Assembly: GCA_965214285.1 (NCBI GenBank)
Contig: OZ243946.1
Location: 1,488,001-1,552,000, forward strand
Length of the DNA stretch: 64,000 nucleotides
Origin: G963422745 sp965214285
GTDB taxonomy: Bacteria > Actinomycetota > Acidimicrobiia > Acidimicrobiales > Aldehydirespiratoraceae
Reading direction: 5' to 3'
Shown here: one piece after another, positions 16,429 to 27,392 of the stretch
Layout of the letters: the number at the start of each line of letters is the position of its first letter
How positions within the stretch are numbered: the first letter of the stretch is position 1
Notes under the pieces: generated by a model
Told to the model about the DNA's origin: nothing
What the model saw: the letters and a program-made list of their open reading frames with translations, nothing else
Database searches by the model: none
Translations under genes and position numbers: made by a program

Positions 16429-19400
16429 ATGTCCTCCCCGCAGGCCTTGTTCTCCGAGCCGGTGCGCCGCTGGTTCTCGGGGGCCTTCGCGCAGGCCACC
16501 CCGCCGCAGGCTCAGGGCTGGCCCGCCATCGCCGCTGGCAGCCACACCCTGATACTGGCCCCGACCGGCACCGGCAAGACCCTGGCGGCTTTTCTGTGGG
16601 CGCTGGATCGCCTGGCGTGCGACCCGGTCCCCGAGGACCGCAACGCCCGCACCAGGGTGCTGTACCTGTCGCCGCTGCGGGCCCTGGCGGTGGACGTGGA
16701 GAAGAACCTGCAGGCGCCGCTTCAGGGCATCGGCTTCGCCGCGGACCGCAGCGGCCAGACGGTGCACACGCCCACGGTCGGCATCCGAACCGGCGACACG
16801 CCCGCAGCGGACCGGCGACGGCTGATCCGCCACCCTCCCGACATCCTGATCACCACCCCCGAGTCGCTGTTTTTGATGCTCACCTCGCAGGCGCGCTCGA
16901 CTCTGGCCAGCGTGCGCCACGTCATCATCGACGAGATCCACGCCATGGCCGGCAGCAAACGCGGCGCGCATCTGATGGTGTCGATCGAGCGTCTCGAAGA
17001 GCTCTGCGCAGAGCCGCCGCAGCGCATCGCCCTGTCGGCCACGCAGCGGCCGCTGGACGAGATCGCCAGGTTCCTCGGCGGCCACAGTGCCGATCCGGAC
17101 GGCACCATGCGGCCCAGGCCGGTCACCGTGGTCGACGCCGGCGCCCGCAAGGAGCTCGACGTGGAGGTGGTGGTCCCCGTGGAGGACATGGGCGCGCTCG
17201 GCCAGGCCGCCGAGATCCCCGCCGACGCGCCGGCCACGGCCGCCACAGCGCCCCGGCGCTCGATCTGGCCGTCGATGCACCCCCGGCTGCTGGAGCTGGT
17301 TCAGACGCATCGCTCAACGCTGATCTTCGCCAACGCCCGCCGGCTCTCGGAGCGCCTGGCCAGCCGCCTCAACGAGCTTCACGCCGGCGACGAAGCCGCC
17401 GCCGCTGCCGACGAAGCCGCCGCCGCTGCCGACGAGGCCGCCGACGAGGCCGGCGATGACCCTGAGGACGACGCGCCAGCCGGCCTGCAGGGGTCCGCGC
17501 AGGCGTCGCTGGCGCCCGGCGTCGGCGACGAGCAGGTCGGCATCGGCGCTGCTGACGGGGCCGAGCTGGTCAAGGCCCACCACGGGTCGCTGTCACGCGA
17601 GCGCCGCCTGCTGGTGGAGGACGAGCTCAAACGCGGCGACCTCAAGGGCCTGGTCGCCACCTCGTCGCTGGAGCTCGGCATCGACATGGGTGCCGTCGAC
17701 CTGGTCGTGCAGGTCGCCTCGCCGGGCTCGGTGGCCTCGGGCCTGCAGCGCATCGGCCGGGCCGGGCACCGCGTAGGCGAGCCGTCGCGGGGCAAGATTT
17801 TCCCCAAGCACCGGGCCGACCTGGTGGAAGCCGCGGTGGTCGTCGACGGCATGCAGCGCGGTCTCATCGAGGAGACCTTCTACCCCCGCAACCCGCTCGA
17901 CGTGGCCGCCCAGCAGATCGTGGCCATGTGCGCCATGGACGACTGGCCGCTGGCCGACCTGGCCGCGTTGCTGCGCCGCTGCGCCTGCTTCGCGGAGCTG
18001 TCCGACGAGCTGCTCGCCGCCGTGCTCGACATGCTCTCGGGCAGCTACCCGTCCGAGGAGTTCTCCGAGCTGCAGCCGCGCATCGTCTGGGATCGGCCGG
18101 CGGGCGTGCTGCGGGGGCGGGCCGGGGCGCAGCGCCTGGCCGTCACCAACGCCGGAACCATCCCCGACCGCGGCCTGTTCGGGGTGTTCTTGCCGGATGG
18201 CACCCGGGTCGGCGAGCTCGACGAGGAGATGGTCTACGAGAGCCGGGTGGGCGAGGTCTTCCTGCTGGGCGCGTCCGCCTGGCGCATGGAGGAGATCACC
18301 TTCGACCGGGTGGTGGTCATGCCCGCGCCCGGCGAGCCGGGGCGGATGCCGTTCTGGCACGGCGACGGCCCCGGCCGGCCGCTGCAGCTCGGGCGCGCCA
18401 TCGGCGAGTTCGTGCGCGAGATCCGGGCGGATCCGGCGCCGCTGGAACGGCTCGGGAAGCGCCACGGGCTCGACGCTCTGGCGGCGCGCAACCTGCTCGA
18501 CTACCTCGACGAGCAGGCCGAGGCCGTCGGCGTGGTGCCCGATGACCGCACCGTGGTGATCGAGCGCTTCCGAGACGAGATCGGCGACTGGCGGGTGTGC
18601 ATCCTCACGCCGTTCGGGGCGCAGGTGCATGCGCCCTGGGGCATGGCGCTGCAGGCCCGCCTGGCCGAAGAATGGGGGTCCGACGTCGATCTGATGTGGG
18701 GCGACGACGGCATCGTGATCCGTCTGCCCGAGGCGCTCGACCGGGTGCCGGCCGAGGAGCTGCTGTTCGATCCCGACGAGATCGGCGACACGGTCGTCGC
18801 CCGGCTGCCGGACTCTGCGATGTTCGCCTCGCGTTTCAGGGAGTGCGCGGCTCGGGCGCTGCTGCTGCCGCGCCGCCGGCCCGGCCAGCGCACCCCGCTG
18901 TGGCAGCAGCGCCGCCGGGCCGCGGACCTGCTGGCGGTCGCCTCGCGCTACCCGGGCTTCCCGATCCTGCTGGAGGCCACCCGCGAGTGCGTCAACGACG
19001 TGTTCGACCTGGCCGCCCTGCGCCAGGTGATGACCGACCTGCGCAGCCGGCGCATCCGCACCGTGGCCGTCGACAGCGACCGGGCCTCGCCGTTCGCCCA
19101 GTCGCTGATGTTCTCGTGGATCGCGGTCTACATGTACGAAGGCGACGCCCCGATCGCCGAGCGCCGTGCAGCGGCGCTGGCGCTTGACCGGGAGCTGCTG
19201 GCGGACCTGCTGGGCGCCGAGGAGCTGCGCGAGCTGCTCGACGCCGAGGTGCTGGCCGACCTGGAGCTGGAGCTGCAATGCCTCGTCGACGGCCGCCGGG
19301 CGCGTGACGCCGATGAGCTGCACGACCTGCTGCGCCGACTCGGGCCGCTCAGCAGGCTCGACCTGGCGGCCCGCGCCGAGGACGGTCCGCTCGATGCCTG

Positions 19401-21195
19401 GCTGCGCGGGTTGACCGAGCAGCGACGCGCCATCGAGGTGCGGGTCGCTGGCGAGGACCGCATCGCCGCAGCCGATGACGCCGCCCGTCTGCGCGACGCG
19501 CTCGGCACGGCTCTGCCGGTGGGGCTGCCCGCGGTGTTCACCGACCCCGTCGACGACCCGCTCGGCGATCTCTGCCGCCGCTACGCCCGAACCCACGGGC
19601 CTTTCCTGGCAGGCGACGCGGCGGCCTGGCTCGGCGTGGGCGAGCAGCGCGTCTTGGCGGTGCTGGCGCGCCTGGTGTCGGCGGGCGTGCTGGTGAGAGG
19701 CGAGTTCCGGCCCGGCGGCAGCGAGCGCGAATACTGCGACGACGACGTGCTGCGCAGGCTGCGGCGCCGTTCGCTGGCCAAGCTGCGCCACGAGATCGAG
19801 CCGGTCGACGGCGATGCCCTGGCCCGCTTCCTCGTCGGCTGGCAGGGCGTGGGCTCGCGGCGGCGCGGCCCCGACGCCCTCGCAGAGGCCCTCGCTGTGC
19901 TGCAGGGCGCGCCCATCGCCGCGTCGGTCCTGGAGAACGACGTGCTGGTGGCCCGGGTGGCCGGCTACTCCAGCGCCGATCTCGACGCCCTGTGCACCTC
20001 GGGCGAGGTGGTGTGGGTCGGCGCCGGGGCGCTGGGCTCCTCCGACGGGCGGGTCAGGCTGCTGTTCCGGGACCAGGTGGCGCTGCTTGCGCCGCCGGTG
20101 GTCGATGCCCCCGACGAGCCGCTGCACAGGGCGCTGCGCAGCCATCTCGACGAACGCGGCGCCTCCTATTGGCCGGAGCTGGTCCGGGCCGTGCAGGCGG
20201 CCGGCCTGGCGCCCGAGGCCGACGCGGTGCTGGCTGCGCTGTGGGATCTGGTGTGGGCGGGAGAGGTCACCAACGACTCGCCGGCCCCCTTGCGGGCGCT
20301 GGGCGACAGCCGCTCCCGCAGGAGAGGCGGCTCGGGGTCTGCCGGTCGCCGCGGCGGCCGTCGTGGCGGCATGGCGCGCCGGGGCCGGCGGCGGGTCGCG
20401 GCGCTGGGCCCGCCCGCCGCGGCCGGTCGCTGGTCGCTGGTGGCGGCGCTGCGCGAACCCGCAGCCGCGCCGACCGAGGCGGCCTTCGCACAGGCCCATC
20501 AGCTGCTGGAGCGTTACGGGGTGGTCGCCCGCGAGACGGCTCTGGGCGAGGGCGTCACCGGCGGCTTCGCCGGGCTCTACGGGGTGCTCAAGGCACTGGA
20601 GGAACGCGGCGAGGTTCGCCGCGGCTACTTCGTGGCCGGGCTCGGCGCAGCGCAGTTCGCCCTGCCCGGCGCGGTCGACCGGCTGCGAGCCGCCCGCAGC
20701 GAAACCGGCTCAGCGACCGCGGCTTCAGGCCTTGCCGATGGCTCCGGGGCACCCGATGCTGTGCCGGGAGACGACTTCACCGGGGCTGTCGGGGGAGCGC
20801 GGACCGCGAGCGCTCCGGGCAGTTCAGGGGAGCCGGATGCCGAGATCGTTGTCCTGGCCGCCACCGACCCCGCTCAGCCCTACGGCGCGGTGCTGGCCTG
20901 GCCCGACACCGAAGGCCGTCCGGCCCGCACCGCAGGCTCGCTGACGGTGCTGGGCGACGGAGTGCCGGTCGTGTGGCTCGAACGCGGTGGCCGCTCGCTG
21001 GTCACCTTCGGTGGCGCCGAGCAGAGCACGGGCTGGATCGAGGCGCTGCAGTGCCGGGTCAAGGACGGACTGCTGCGCCGCCTCGAGATCGCCAAGGTCG
21101 ACGGCCGGCCGGTGCGCGACACCCCCTGGGCGGAGCGCCTCGAAGAGGCCGGCTTCCGCCACGGCTACCGCGGCATGACCTACCGCCCCGCCTGA
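16429..21195 (+). CDS. lhr: Lhr-type large superfamily 2 DNA helicase
   Basis: A 1588-residue protein of the size of full-length Lhr (long type), an SF2 helicase implicated in DNA repair. Motif I APTGTGKT includes Lys50, motif II DEIH is 168-171, motif III is LSATQ and motif VI is QRIGRAGHR near 440. The Lhr winged-helix and beta-barrel core follows, and a long C-terminal region with further winged-helix modules runs to the end. About residues 320-345 form an insertion of repeated AADEA units inside the second RecA domain, encoded by near-identical 24-base units. Two more Gly/Arg/Ser-rich insertions lie near 1295-1330 and 1425-1470. Many actinobacterial Lhr proteins have variable linkers, but the RecA insertion is odd. 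Confidence 0.93.
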   Translation: MSSPQALFSEPVRRWFSGAFAQATPPQAQGWPAIAAGSHTLILAPTGTGKTLAAFLWALDRLACDPVPEDRNARTRVLYLSPLRALAVDVEKNLQAPLQGIGFAADRSGQTVHTPTVGIRTGDTPAADRRRLIRHPPDILITTPESLFLMLTSQARSTLASVRHVIIDEIHAMAGSKRGAHLMVSIERLEELCAEPPQRIALSATQRPLDEIARFLGGHSADPDGTMRPRPVTVVDAGARKELDVEVVVPVEDMGALGQAAEIPADAPATAATAPRRSIWPSMHPRLLELVQTHRSTLIFANARRLSERLASRLNELHAGDEAAAAADEAAAAADEAADEAGDDPEDDAPAGLQGSAQASLAPGVGDEQVGIGAADGAELVKAHHGSLSRERRLLVEDELKRGDLKGLVATSSLELGIDMGAVDLVVQVASPGSVASGLQRIGRAGHRVGEPSRGKIFPKHRADLVEAAVVVDGMQRGLIEETFYPRNPLDVAAQQIVAMCAMDDWPLADLAALLRRCACFAELSDELLAAVLDMLSGSYPSEEFSELQPRIVWDRPAGVLRGRAGAQRLAVTNAGTIPDRGLFGVFLPDGTRVGELDEEMVYESRVGEVFLLGASAWRMEEITFDRVVVMPAPGEPGRMPFWHGDGPGRPLQLGRAIGEFVREIRADPAPLERLGKRHGLDALAARNLLDYLDEQAEAVGVVPDDRTVVIERFRDEIGDWRVCILTPFGAQVHAPWGMALQARLAEEWGSDVDLMWGDDGIVIRLPEALDRVPAEELLFDPDEIGDTVVARLPDSAMFASRFRECAARALLLPRRRPGQRTPLWQQRRRAADLLAVASRYPGFPILLEATRECVNDVFDLAALRQVMTDLRSRRIRTVAVDSDRASPFAQSLMFSWIAVYMYEGDAPIAERRAAALALDRELLADLLGAEELRELLDAEVLADLELELQCLVDGRRARDADELHDLLRRLGPLSRLDLAARAEDGPLDAWLRGLTEQRRAIEVRVAGEDRIAAADDAARLRDALGTALPVGLPAVFTDPVDDPLGDLCRRYARTHGPFLAGDAAAWLGVGEQRVLAVLARLVSAGVLVRGEFRPGGSEREYCDDDVLRRLRRRSLAKLRHEIEPVDGDALARFLVGWQGVGSRRRGPDALAEALAVLQGAPIAASVLENDVLVARVAGYSSADLDALCTSGEVVWVGAGALGSSDGRVRLLFRDQVALLAPPVVDAPDEPLHRALRSHLDERGASYWPELVRAVQAAGLAPEADAVLAALWDLVWAGEVTNDSPAPLRALGDSRSRRRGGSGSAGRRGGRRGGMARRGRRRVAALGPPAAAGRWSLVAALREPAAAPTEAAFAQAHQLLERYGVVARETALGEGVTGGFAGLYGVLKALEERGEVRRGYFVAGLGAAQFALPGAVDRLRAARSETGSATAASGLADGSGAPDAVPGDDFTGAVGGARTASAPGSSGEPDAEIVVLAATDPAQPYGAVLAWPDTEGRPARTAGSLTVLGDGVPVVWLERGGRSLVTFGGAEQSTGWIEALQCRVKDGLLRRLEIAKVDGRPVRDTPWAERLEEAGFRHGYRGMTYRPA

Positions 21196-21219
21196 CCCTC
21201 TGCGCACCCGCAGCCAGGC

Positions 21220-21277
21220 GCCAAGAAGGTCCGTCCGCGGGCCAAGCAGGTCAGGCCAGGGCCGAGAAAGGGAGGCC
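21220..21277. repeat. Three imperfect tandem copies after lhr
   Basis: GCCAAGAAGG, GCCAAGCAGG and GCCGAGAAAG begin at 21220, 21241 and 21261, a period of 20-21 bases, in the gap between lhr and guaB. No coding potential or hairpin explains them. Confidence 0.5.
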
Positions 21278-21309
21278 TTGCACTGTGACGGGAGCGAGCC
21301 GCGTTGGCC

Positions 21310-21315
21310 TATGGT
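21310..21315 (+). promoter_or_regulatory. Leaderless -10 box of guaB
   Basis: TATGGT is 6 bases before the ATG at 21322, the same arrangement as lhr. The -35 region is poor. Confidence 0.45.
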
Positions 21316-21321
21316 GAGGCG

Positions 21322-22770
21322 ATGAACGACGAAGTGCTCGGCGGCGCAGACGCACTCACCTTCGACGACGTGCTCGTGGTGCCCGGCTGGAGCGACCTGC
21401 TGCCGCACGAAGTCGACACCACCACGTCGGTCGCCGGCATCGAGCTGCGGGTGCCGATCATGTCCGCCGCCATGGACACCGTCACCGAGGCCCCGCTGGC
21501 CATCGCCCTCGCACGCGCCGGGGGCATCGGCGTGCTGCACCGCAACCTGACCGTCGACGAGCAGGCCGAGCAGGTCGACATCGTAAAGCGCTCCCAGGCC
21601 GGGATGATCACCGACCCGATCAGCCTGCCGCCCGAGGCCAGCCTGAACGACGCCGAGGCGCTGATGGCCCGCCACAAGATCAGCGGCGTGCCGATCTGCG
21701 GCCCCGACGGGCGCCTCGCAGGGATCCTCACCAACCGCGACATCCGCTTCTGCTCGCCCGACGAATACGACCGCCCGGTCACCGACTTCATGACCGCCGA
21801 CAACCTCGTGACCGCGCCCAGCGGCATCGGCCTCGACACCGCCGTGGAGGTGCTGCACCGCCATCGCATCGAGAAGCTCCCGCTCGTCGACGACGAAGGC
21901 CGTCTCAGCGGGCTGATCACCGTCAAGGACATCGCCAAGCGCCAAGAGCACCCCGATGCCTCCCTCGACGCCGACGGCGCGCTGCGGGTGGCCGCCGCGG
22001 TCGGGGTGACCGACACCGCGGAGCGGGCCGAGGCGCTGGCCGCGGCGGGGGTCGACATGCTGGTGATCGACACTGCCCACGGCCACACCCAGGGCGTGGT
22101 GGCCGCGGTGCGCACCGTCGCCAAGGGCTGGCCTGAGCTGCCGCTGCTGGCAGGCAACGTGGTCACCCGCGAAGGCGTCGAGGCTCTGGCGTCCGCAGGC
22201 GCCGACGCGGTGAAGGTCGGCGTGGGCGCGGGCAGCATCTGCACCACCCGGATCGTGGCCGGTGCCGGCATGCCTCAGATGACGGCGATCCACGAGTGCG
22301 CGCTGGCCGCCCGCGACCTCGGCATACCGGTCATCGCGGACGGCGGCGCGGTGACCTCCGGCGACATCGTCAAGGCCATCGTGGCCGGCGCCGATGCGGT
22401 GATGCTCGGCAACCTGCTCGCCGGGGTCGACGAGGCGCCCGGCGAGCTTGAGCTGATCGACGGCTCGATGTGGGTCACCTACCGCGGCATGGGCTCTGTG
22501 GGCGCCATGCGCGGCCGGGCCGCCGACCGCTACGCCGCCGCCCAGGGCTCGGCCAAGCACGTCGCCGAGGGCGTCGAGGGGCGGGTGCGCTACGCAGGGC
22601 CGATGCGGGAGCTGATGGCCCAGCTCGTCGGCGGGCTGCGCGCCGGGATGGGCTACGCCGGGGCCGCCGATCTGGGTGACCTGCGCCATCGCACCCGCCT
22701 GGTGCGCATCACCGGCGCCGGGCTGCGCGAGTCGCATCCCCACGACGTCGACGCCTGGGGATCGGAGTGA
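21322..22770 (+). CDS. guaB: IMP dehydrogenase
   Basis: A 482-residue enzyme that oxidises IMP to XMP with NAD+, the committed step of GMP synthesis. The N-terminal LTFDDVLVVPG motif begins the TIM barrel. A Bateman module of two CBS domains lies around 95-205. The catalytic loop GAGSICTTR carries Cys307, and the flap region includes YRGMGS. The usual family length is about 490. I take the ATG at 21322 rather than an upstream ATG at 21310, which lies inside the likely -10 box. The next gene starts 7 bases after the stop. Confidence 0.96.
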   Translation: MNDEVLGGADALTFDDVLVVPGWSDLLPHEVDTTTSVAGIELRVPIMSAAMDTVTEAPLAIALARAGGIGVLHRNLTVDEQAEQVDIVKRSQAGMITDPISLPPEASLNDAEALMARHKISGVPICGPDGRLAGILTNRDIRFCSPDEYDRPVTDFMTADNLVTAPSGIGLDTAVEVLHRHRIEKLPLVDDEGRLSGLITVKDIAKRQEHPDASLDADGALRVAAAVGVTDTAERAEALAAAGVDMLVIDTAHGHTQGVVAAVRTVAKGWPELPLLAGNVVTREGVEALASAGADAVKVGVGAGSICTTRIVAGAGMPQMTAIHECALAARDLGIPVIADGGAVTSGDIVKAIVAGADAVMLGNLLAGVDEAPGELELIDGSMWVTYRGMGSVGAMRGRAADRYAAAQGSAKHVAEGVEGRVRYAGPMRELMAQLVGGLRAGMGYAGAADLGDLRHRTRLVRITGAGLRESHPHDVDAWGSE

Positions 22771-22777
22771 GAGCCGA

Positions 22778-23836
22778 GTGAAGCGCCGTTATTCGCGCCG
22801 GGACCGCATGGCCCGGCGCCTGCTGCGAGCCAGGTCGCGTGTGCCGCGCCTCGTTCGCCGCGGCCCGGCCCCGCCGACCATCGACGGCCGCACCCTCGAC
22901 GCCCGCATCCACGCCTTCGCCGCCTTCATGGCCAAGGCCTCGGCCAGAGCCGCCGGCGACGAGGTGACCGTCGAAGCGGTCCGCGAGGGTTTCGTGAGCA
23001 TGTGCTTCATCGGCTCGTCCGATCCGGTTGAGACGGTCTCGGTTCACGACCGCGTCATCCCCGGGCCCGGCGGCGACCTGGCGGTCAGGCTGTATCACCC
23101 GCCGGCGGCCGCGGGGCTGGCGCTGGGGATCGTCTGGTTCCATCAGGGCGGCGGCGTGATCGGCGGGCTCGACACCGACCACACGCTGTGCACGCTGCTG
23201 GCGGACCGCTGCGGCGCCGTGGTGGCCTCCGTCGACTACCGCCTGGCCCCCGAGCACCCGCTGGCCGCGAGGGTCCGCGACGCCCTGGCGGGATATGGCT
23301 GGGTGATCGACCACGCCGAGGGCATCGGCATCGACCCGGCCCGCCTGGCGGTCGGCGGCACGTCCGAAGGCGGACGGCTGGCTGCGGTGGTCTGCCAGCA
23401 GCGGCGCCGCGAGGGCCTGGCCCAGCCAGCCGGCCAGGTTCTGGTCTATCCGGGGGTCGACGCCTTCGCCGAGGGCGGCTCGATGCAGACGATGGCCGAG
23501 GCCTGGCCGCTGTCGTCCGAGGTGATCGCCTTCTTCGCGGGCCACAACCAGGCCGCCGACCGAGGCGATCCCGACCACTGGTACAGCCCGCTGCGCAACC
23601 CGGCGCTGGCCGGCCTGGCGCCCGCGCTGGTGGTGACGGCCGGGTTCGACCCGCTGCGCGATCAGGGCGACGCCTACGCCGCGGCGCTCGCCGCTGCCGG
23701 GGTGGCCGTGACGCAGCGCTGCGAGGACTCGCTGCCGCACTCGTTCACGATCATGGGCGGCGTGAGCGCCGAGGCGCGCCGGGCCACGGACCGCCTCACA
23801 GACGACGTGGCCGCGCTGCTCGGTGTGCCCGGCTGA
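22778..23836 (+). CDS. Alpha/beta hydrolase, hormone-sensitive lipase family
   Basis: A 352-residue esterase/lipase-like protein. It starts with GTG at 22778, with GGAG 10 bases upstream inside the end of guaB. Hallmarks of the HSL family (family IV) are an oxyanion motif HQGGG at 122-126 (usually HGGG), the SVDYRLAPEHP block at 151-161, nucleophile Ser196 in GTSEG, an acid Asp in AGFDPLRDQG and the catalytic His in LPHSF. The N-terminus is Arg-rich (about 1-30). The substrate is unknown; short acyl esters are typical. It is probably cotranscribed with guaB, without an obvious metabolic link. Confidence 0.85.
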   Translation: MKRRYSRRDRMARRLLRARSRVPRLVRRGPAPPTIDGRTLDARIHAFAAFMAKASARAAGDEVTVEAVREGFVSMCFIGSSDPVETVSVHDRVIPGPGGDLAVRLYHPPAAAGLALGIVWFHQGGGVIGGLDTDHTLCTLLADRCGAVVASVDYRLAPEHPLAARVRDALAGYGWVIDHAEGIGIDPARLAVGGTSEGGRLAAVVCQQRRREGLAQPAGQVLVYPGVDAFAEGGSMQTMAEAWPLSSEVIAFFAGHNQAADRGDPDHWYSPLRNPALAGLAPALVVTAGFDPLRDQGDAYAAALAAAGVAVTQRCEDSLPHSFTIMGGVSAEARRATDRLTDDVAALLGVPG

Positions 23837-23883
23837 GAGCCGTCAGCGGGCCGGCGGTGGAACTGGCCCGGTCGGCGACGGGC

Positions 23884-26466
23884 CTATTCGTGGTAGATGG
23901 CGTCCAGCACGTTCATGCGCGACGCCCGCCAGGCGGGGTAGAACGCCGCCACGATCCCGGCCACCCCTGAGATCAGCACGTAGACGACCAGCGAGCCGAA
24001 GGGCACCGACACAACCTTGATGAAGCTGTCGGGGATCGCCACCACCGCGGCCACGCCGAACACCACGCCCAGGACGGTGCCCAGCAGCGCCCCGAACACG
24101 GCGATGATCACCGCCTCCCAGCGCACCGAGCGCCGCAACTGCCGCCGGGTCATGCCCACGGCCCGCAGCAGGCCGATCTCGCGGGTCCGCTCGAACACCG
24201 ACAGCGCCAGCGTGTTGGCGATGCCGATCAAGGCGATCACCAGCGACAGCGCCAGCAGCACCTGGATCACCGCCAGGAACGAGTTGAGCTGGTCCTGCTG
24301 GCCCTGGCGGAACTCCACCCGGTTCTCGGCCTTGATGGAGGGGTAGCGCTCCAGCACGGGCTCGAGCGCCGTGGCGGTCGCCGTGAGCAGCGCAGCCTGC
24401 TCGGCTTCGGGCAGGTCGTCTGAGAAGCCCGCGATCCTGCCGGTGGCGAAGCCGATCTGCTGACGGGTGATGTGGCGTTCCCAGACCACGTTGTCGATCA
24501 TCCAGTTGCCGAAGATCGAGGCGTCGTCGTAGATGGCGGCCACGGCGAGCCGCTCGGTCTCGTTGTCGGGGAAGGCCACGCTGACCACGTCGCCGATCTC
24601 CAGCCCCAGGTCGCCGGCCGGGTCGCTGTGCACGGCGATCGAGCTCGCAGGGTCGGCGTCGGTCAGCGAGCCTGAGGTGAGGTCGCCGTCGAGATGGCTC
24701 TCGACCAGGGCGAAGTCGCTGGTGAACAGATCCTCAGACGACCCGTTGATCGAGACCACGCCGAAGCCGAACCGGTAGCGGACCACGTTCTCGAACTCCG
24801 GCAGCGCCTCGATTTCATCGGCTGCCTCCTGGGCGAATCCCGCAGACGGGTCGAAGCCGCCGCTCTGGGACTGCACGAAGTAGTCGGCCTCCACGGCGTC
24901 ATCCAGGGTGTCCAGGAACGTCTTGGTGAGCGACGAGCCCACGACTCCGGCCATGGCCACCAGCGCCAGGCCGATCATCAGGGCGCCCGCGGTGGACGCG
25001 GTGCGGCGCGGCGAGCGGGCCGCGTTGCCCTGGGCCAGCCTGCCGGGCGTCTTGAATCCCCTGGCGATGGGCCTGCCCAGGATCAGCGCCGTGGGCCGGG
25101 CGAACGACGGGCTCAGCGTGTTGACGCCGATGAAGATGCCGACTGCGCCGAAGCCGATGGCGACGAGCGTCGGCGTGGTGGCCGACGTCACGAAGAGCCC
25201 CCAGGCCAGCGCCAGGCCGCCGATGCCGGTGACCACGCTGCCGACGACGAGCCGCCGGCGCAGGCTGCTCGCCGGCAGGCGCTGGTCGACGTTGATGGCG
25301 GCGATGGGGCTGATCGTGGAGGCCCGGCGGGCCGGGATCAGCGAGGCCGCGAAGGTGACGCCGATGCCGATCACGGCTGCGAACACCACGGTGCGGGTCT
25401 GCAGCAGCACCGGCCCCGCCGGCAGCGAGAAGCCGACCTGGTCGAGCACCCAGCGCAGGCCGACTCCGCCCAGCAGGCCCAGGCCGATCCCGACCAGGGT
25501 GCTGAACACGCCCACCAGCAGCGCCTCCAGGCGAACCGAGCGGCTGATCTGCTTGCCGGTGGCGCCCACGGCGCGCAGCAGCCCCAGCTCGCGGATCCGC
25601 TGTGCCACCACGATCTGGAAGGTGTTGTTGATGATGAAGGCGGCGACGAAGACGATGATGAAGGCGAAGACCAGCAGGATCCAGTTGAAGATGTCGATGA
25701 CCTCCGCGAAGTTGCTCTGGGCCTCTTCTTCGATCACCTCGCTGGTGACCACCTCGTAGGAGGCGCCGACGGCGGCCGAGACGGCGGCCTGCACCGCTTC
25801 GACCGATGCCGACGCGCCGGCCTGCACCCCGATCTCGGAGTACAGGCCCGCCAGCCCGAAGAAGTCCTGGGAGGTGGCCAGGTCGAAGGCGGTCATCGTC
25901 TGGCCCAGCGAGCGGTGCTCGTCGGGCGAGCCGAAGTTGAAGATGCCGACCAGCTCGAATCGGCGCTGGTCGATGGGGCCGCTGACCGCATAGGTGCTGC
26001 CCAGCGTCAGGTCGTTGTCGCCCGCGGTGGTGACGTCGACCGCGAACTCGCCGGGGCCTTCGGGGACTTCGCCTTGGGTCAGGAAGTAGCTGGTGTCGGA
26101 CCAGTTGGTGCCGATGGTCGGCGCCCCGCCGGGCAGGATGGCCTCGCCGTCGCCGTCGATGACGATGGCGTTGAAGGTGGCGGCGCCGGGAATCACCTCG
26201 CCTACGCCGTCGACTGCGGCGATGACGTCCGCCAGCTCCTCGGGCACCGGGTCGCGGTCGATCTCGTTGCCCACGGTCAGCACCGATCTCACGGTCAGGT
26301 CGGTGCCCTCTGCGATGTCCTCGGCGAGCCCGTCGAAGCTGTCGCGCAGGCTGTCGGTGAGCACGAAGACCGCCACCACCATGGTCACCCCGGCCACCAC
26401 GGCCAGGGTCGTCAACGCGAAGCGGATCTTCTTGTCGAGGAGGTTCTTGATGGTGAGGCGGAGCAT
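23884..26466 (-). CDS. FtsX/MacB-type ABC transporter permease, two-module
   Basis: An 860-residue membrane protein with an N-terminal membrane helix (FALTTLAVVAGVTMVVAVFV), a large periplasmic MacB-like domain, three helices of a first FtsX module (about 270-410), a second periplasmic domain and a final FtsX module with helices near 745-850. Each FtsX module has the RIRELGLLRAVG or RTREIGLLRAVG coupling motif. It ends with ASRMNVLDAIYHE. Together with the ATPase encoded one base upstream it forms a lipoprotein- or peptide-handling exporter of the common actinobacterial type. The cargo is unknown. The start at 26466 is chosen because earlier codons only overlap the ATPase gene. Confidence 0.92.
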   Translation of the reverse strand: MLRLTIKNLLDKKIRFALTTLAVVAGVTMVVAVFVLTDSLRDSFDGLAEDIAEGTDLTVRSVLTVGNEIDRDPVPEELADVIAAVDGVGEVIPGAATFNAIVIDGDGEAILPGGAPTIGTNWSDTSYFLTQGEVPEGPGEFAVDVTTAGDNDLTLGSTYAVSGPIDQRRFELVGIFNFGSPDEHRSLGQTMTAFDLATSQDFFGLAGLYSEIGVQAGASASVEAVQAAVSAAVGASYEVVTSEVIEEEAQSNFAEVIDIFNWILLVFAFIIVFVAAFIINNTFQIVVAQRIRELGLLRAVGATGKQISRSVRLEALLVGVFSTLVGIGLGLLGGVGLRWVLDQVGFSLPAGPVLLQTRTVVFAAVIGIGVTFAASLIPARRASTISPIAAINVDQRLPASSLRRRLVVGSVVTGIGGLALAWGLFVTSATTPTLVAIGFGAVGIFIGVNTLSPSFARPTALILGRPIARGFKTPGRLAQGNAARSPRRTASTAGALMIGLALVAMAGVVGSSLTKTFLDTLDDAVEADYFVQSQSGGFDPSAGFAQEAADEIEALPEFENVVRYRFGFGVVSINGSSEDLFTSDFALVESHLDGDLTSGSLTDADPASSIAVHSDPAGDLGLEIGDVVSVAFPDNETERLAVAAIYDDASIFGNWMIDNVVWERHITRQQIGFATGRIAGFSDDLPEAEQAALLTATATALEPVLERYPSIKAENRVEFRQGQQDQLNSFLAVIQVLLALSLVIALIGIANTLALSVFERTREIGLLRAVGMTRRQLRRSVRWEAVIIAVFGALLGTVLGVVFGVAAVVAIPDSFIKVVSVPFGSLVVYVLISGVAGIVAAFYPAWRASRMNVLDAIYHE

Positions 26467-26467
26467 C

Positions 26468-27259
<792 letters not shown>

Positions 27260-27392
27260 GGGTCCTCCTGAGGGGATCGGCAATGGGGGACGGAAATCGG
27301 TGACAAACGATAGCGAGGCGATCCGGCGGACGGGGCCGATCCCGGCGATCGGCGAGCCGTCGGCAACCACCATGCTAAAGCGCAACCGCGGG

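Noticed and set aside
17593..20499. A 968-codon open frame on the minus strand opposite lhr
   Set aside because: It is antisense to a gene with all helicase motifs, contains no recognisable domain and has the His/Arg/Gln-rich composition of GC-rich shadow frames.
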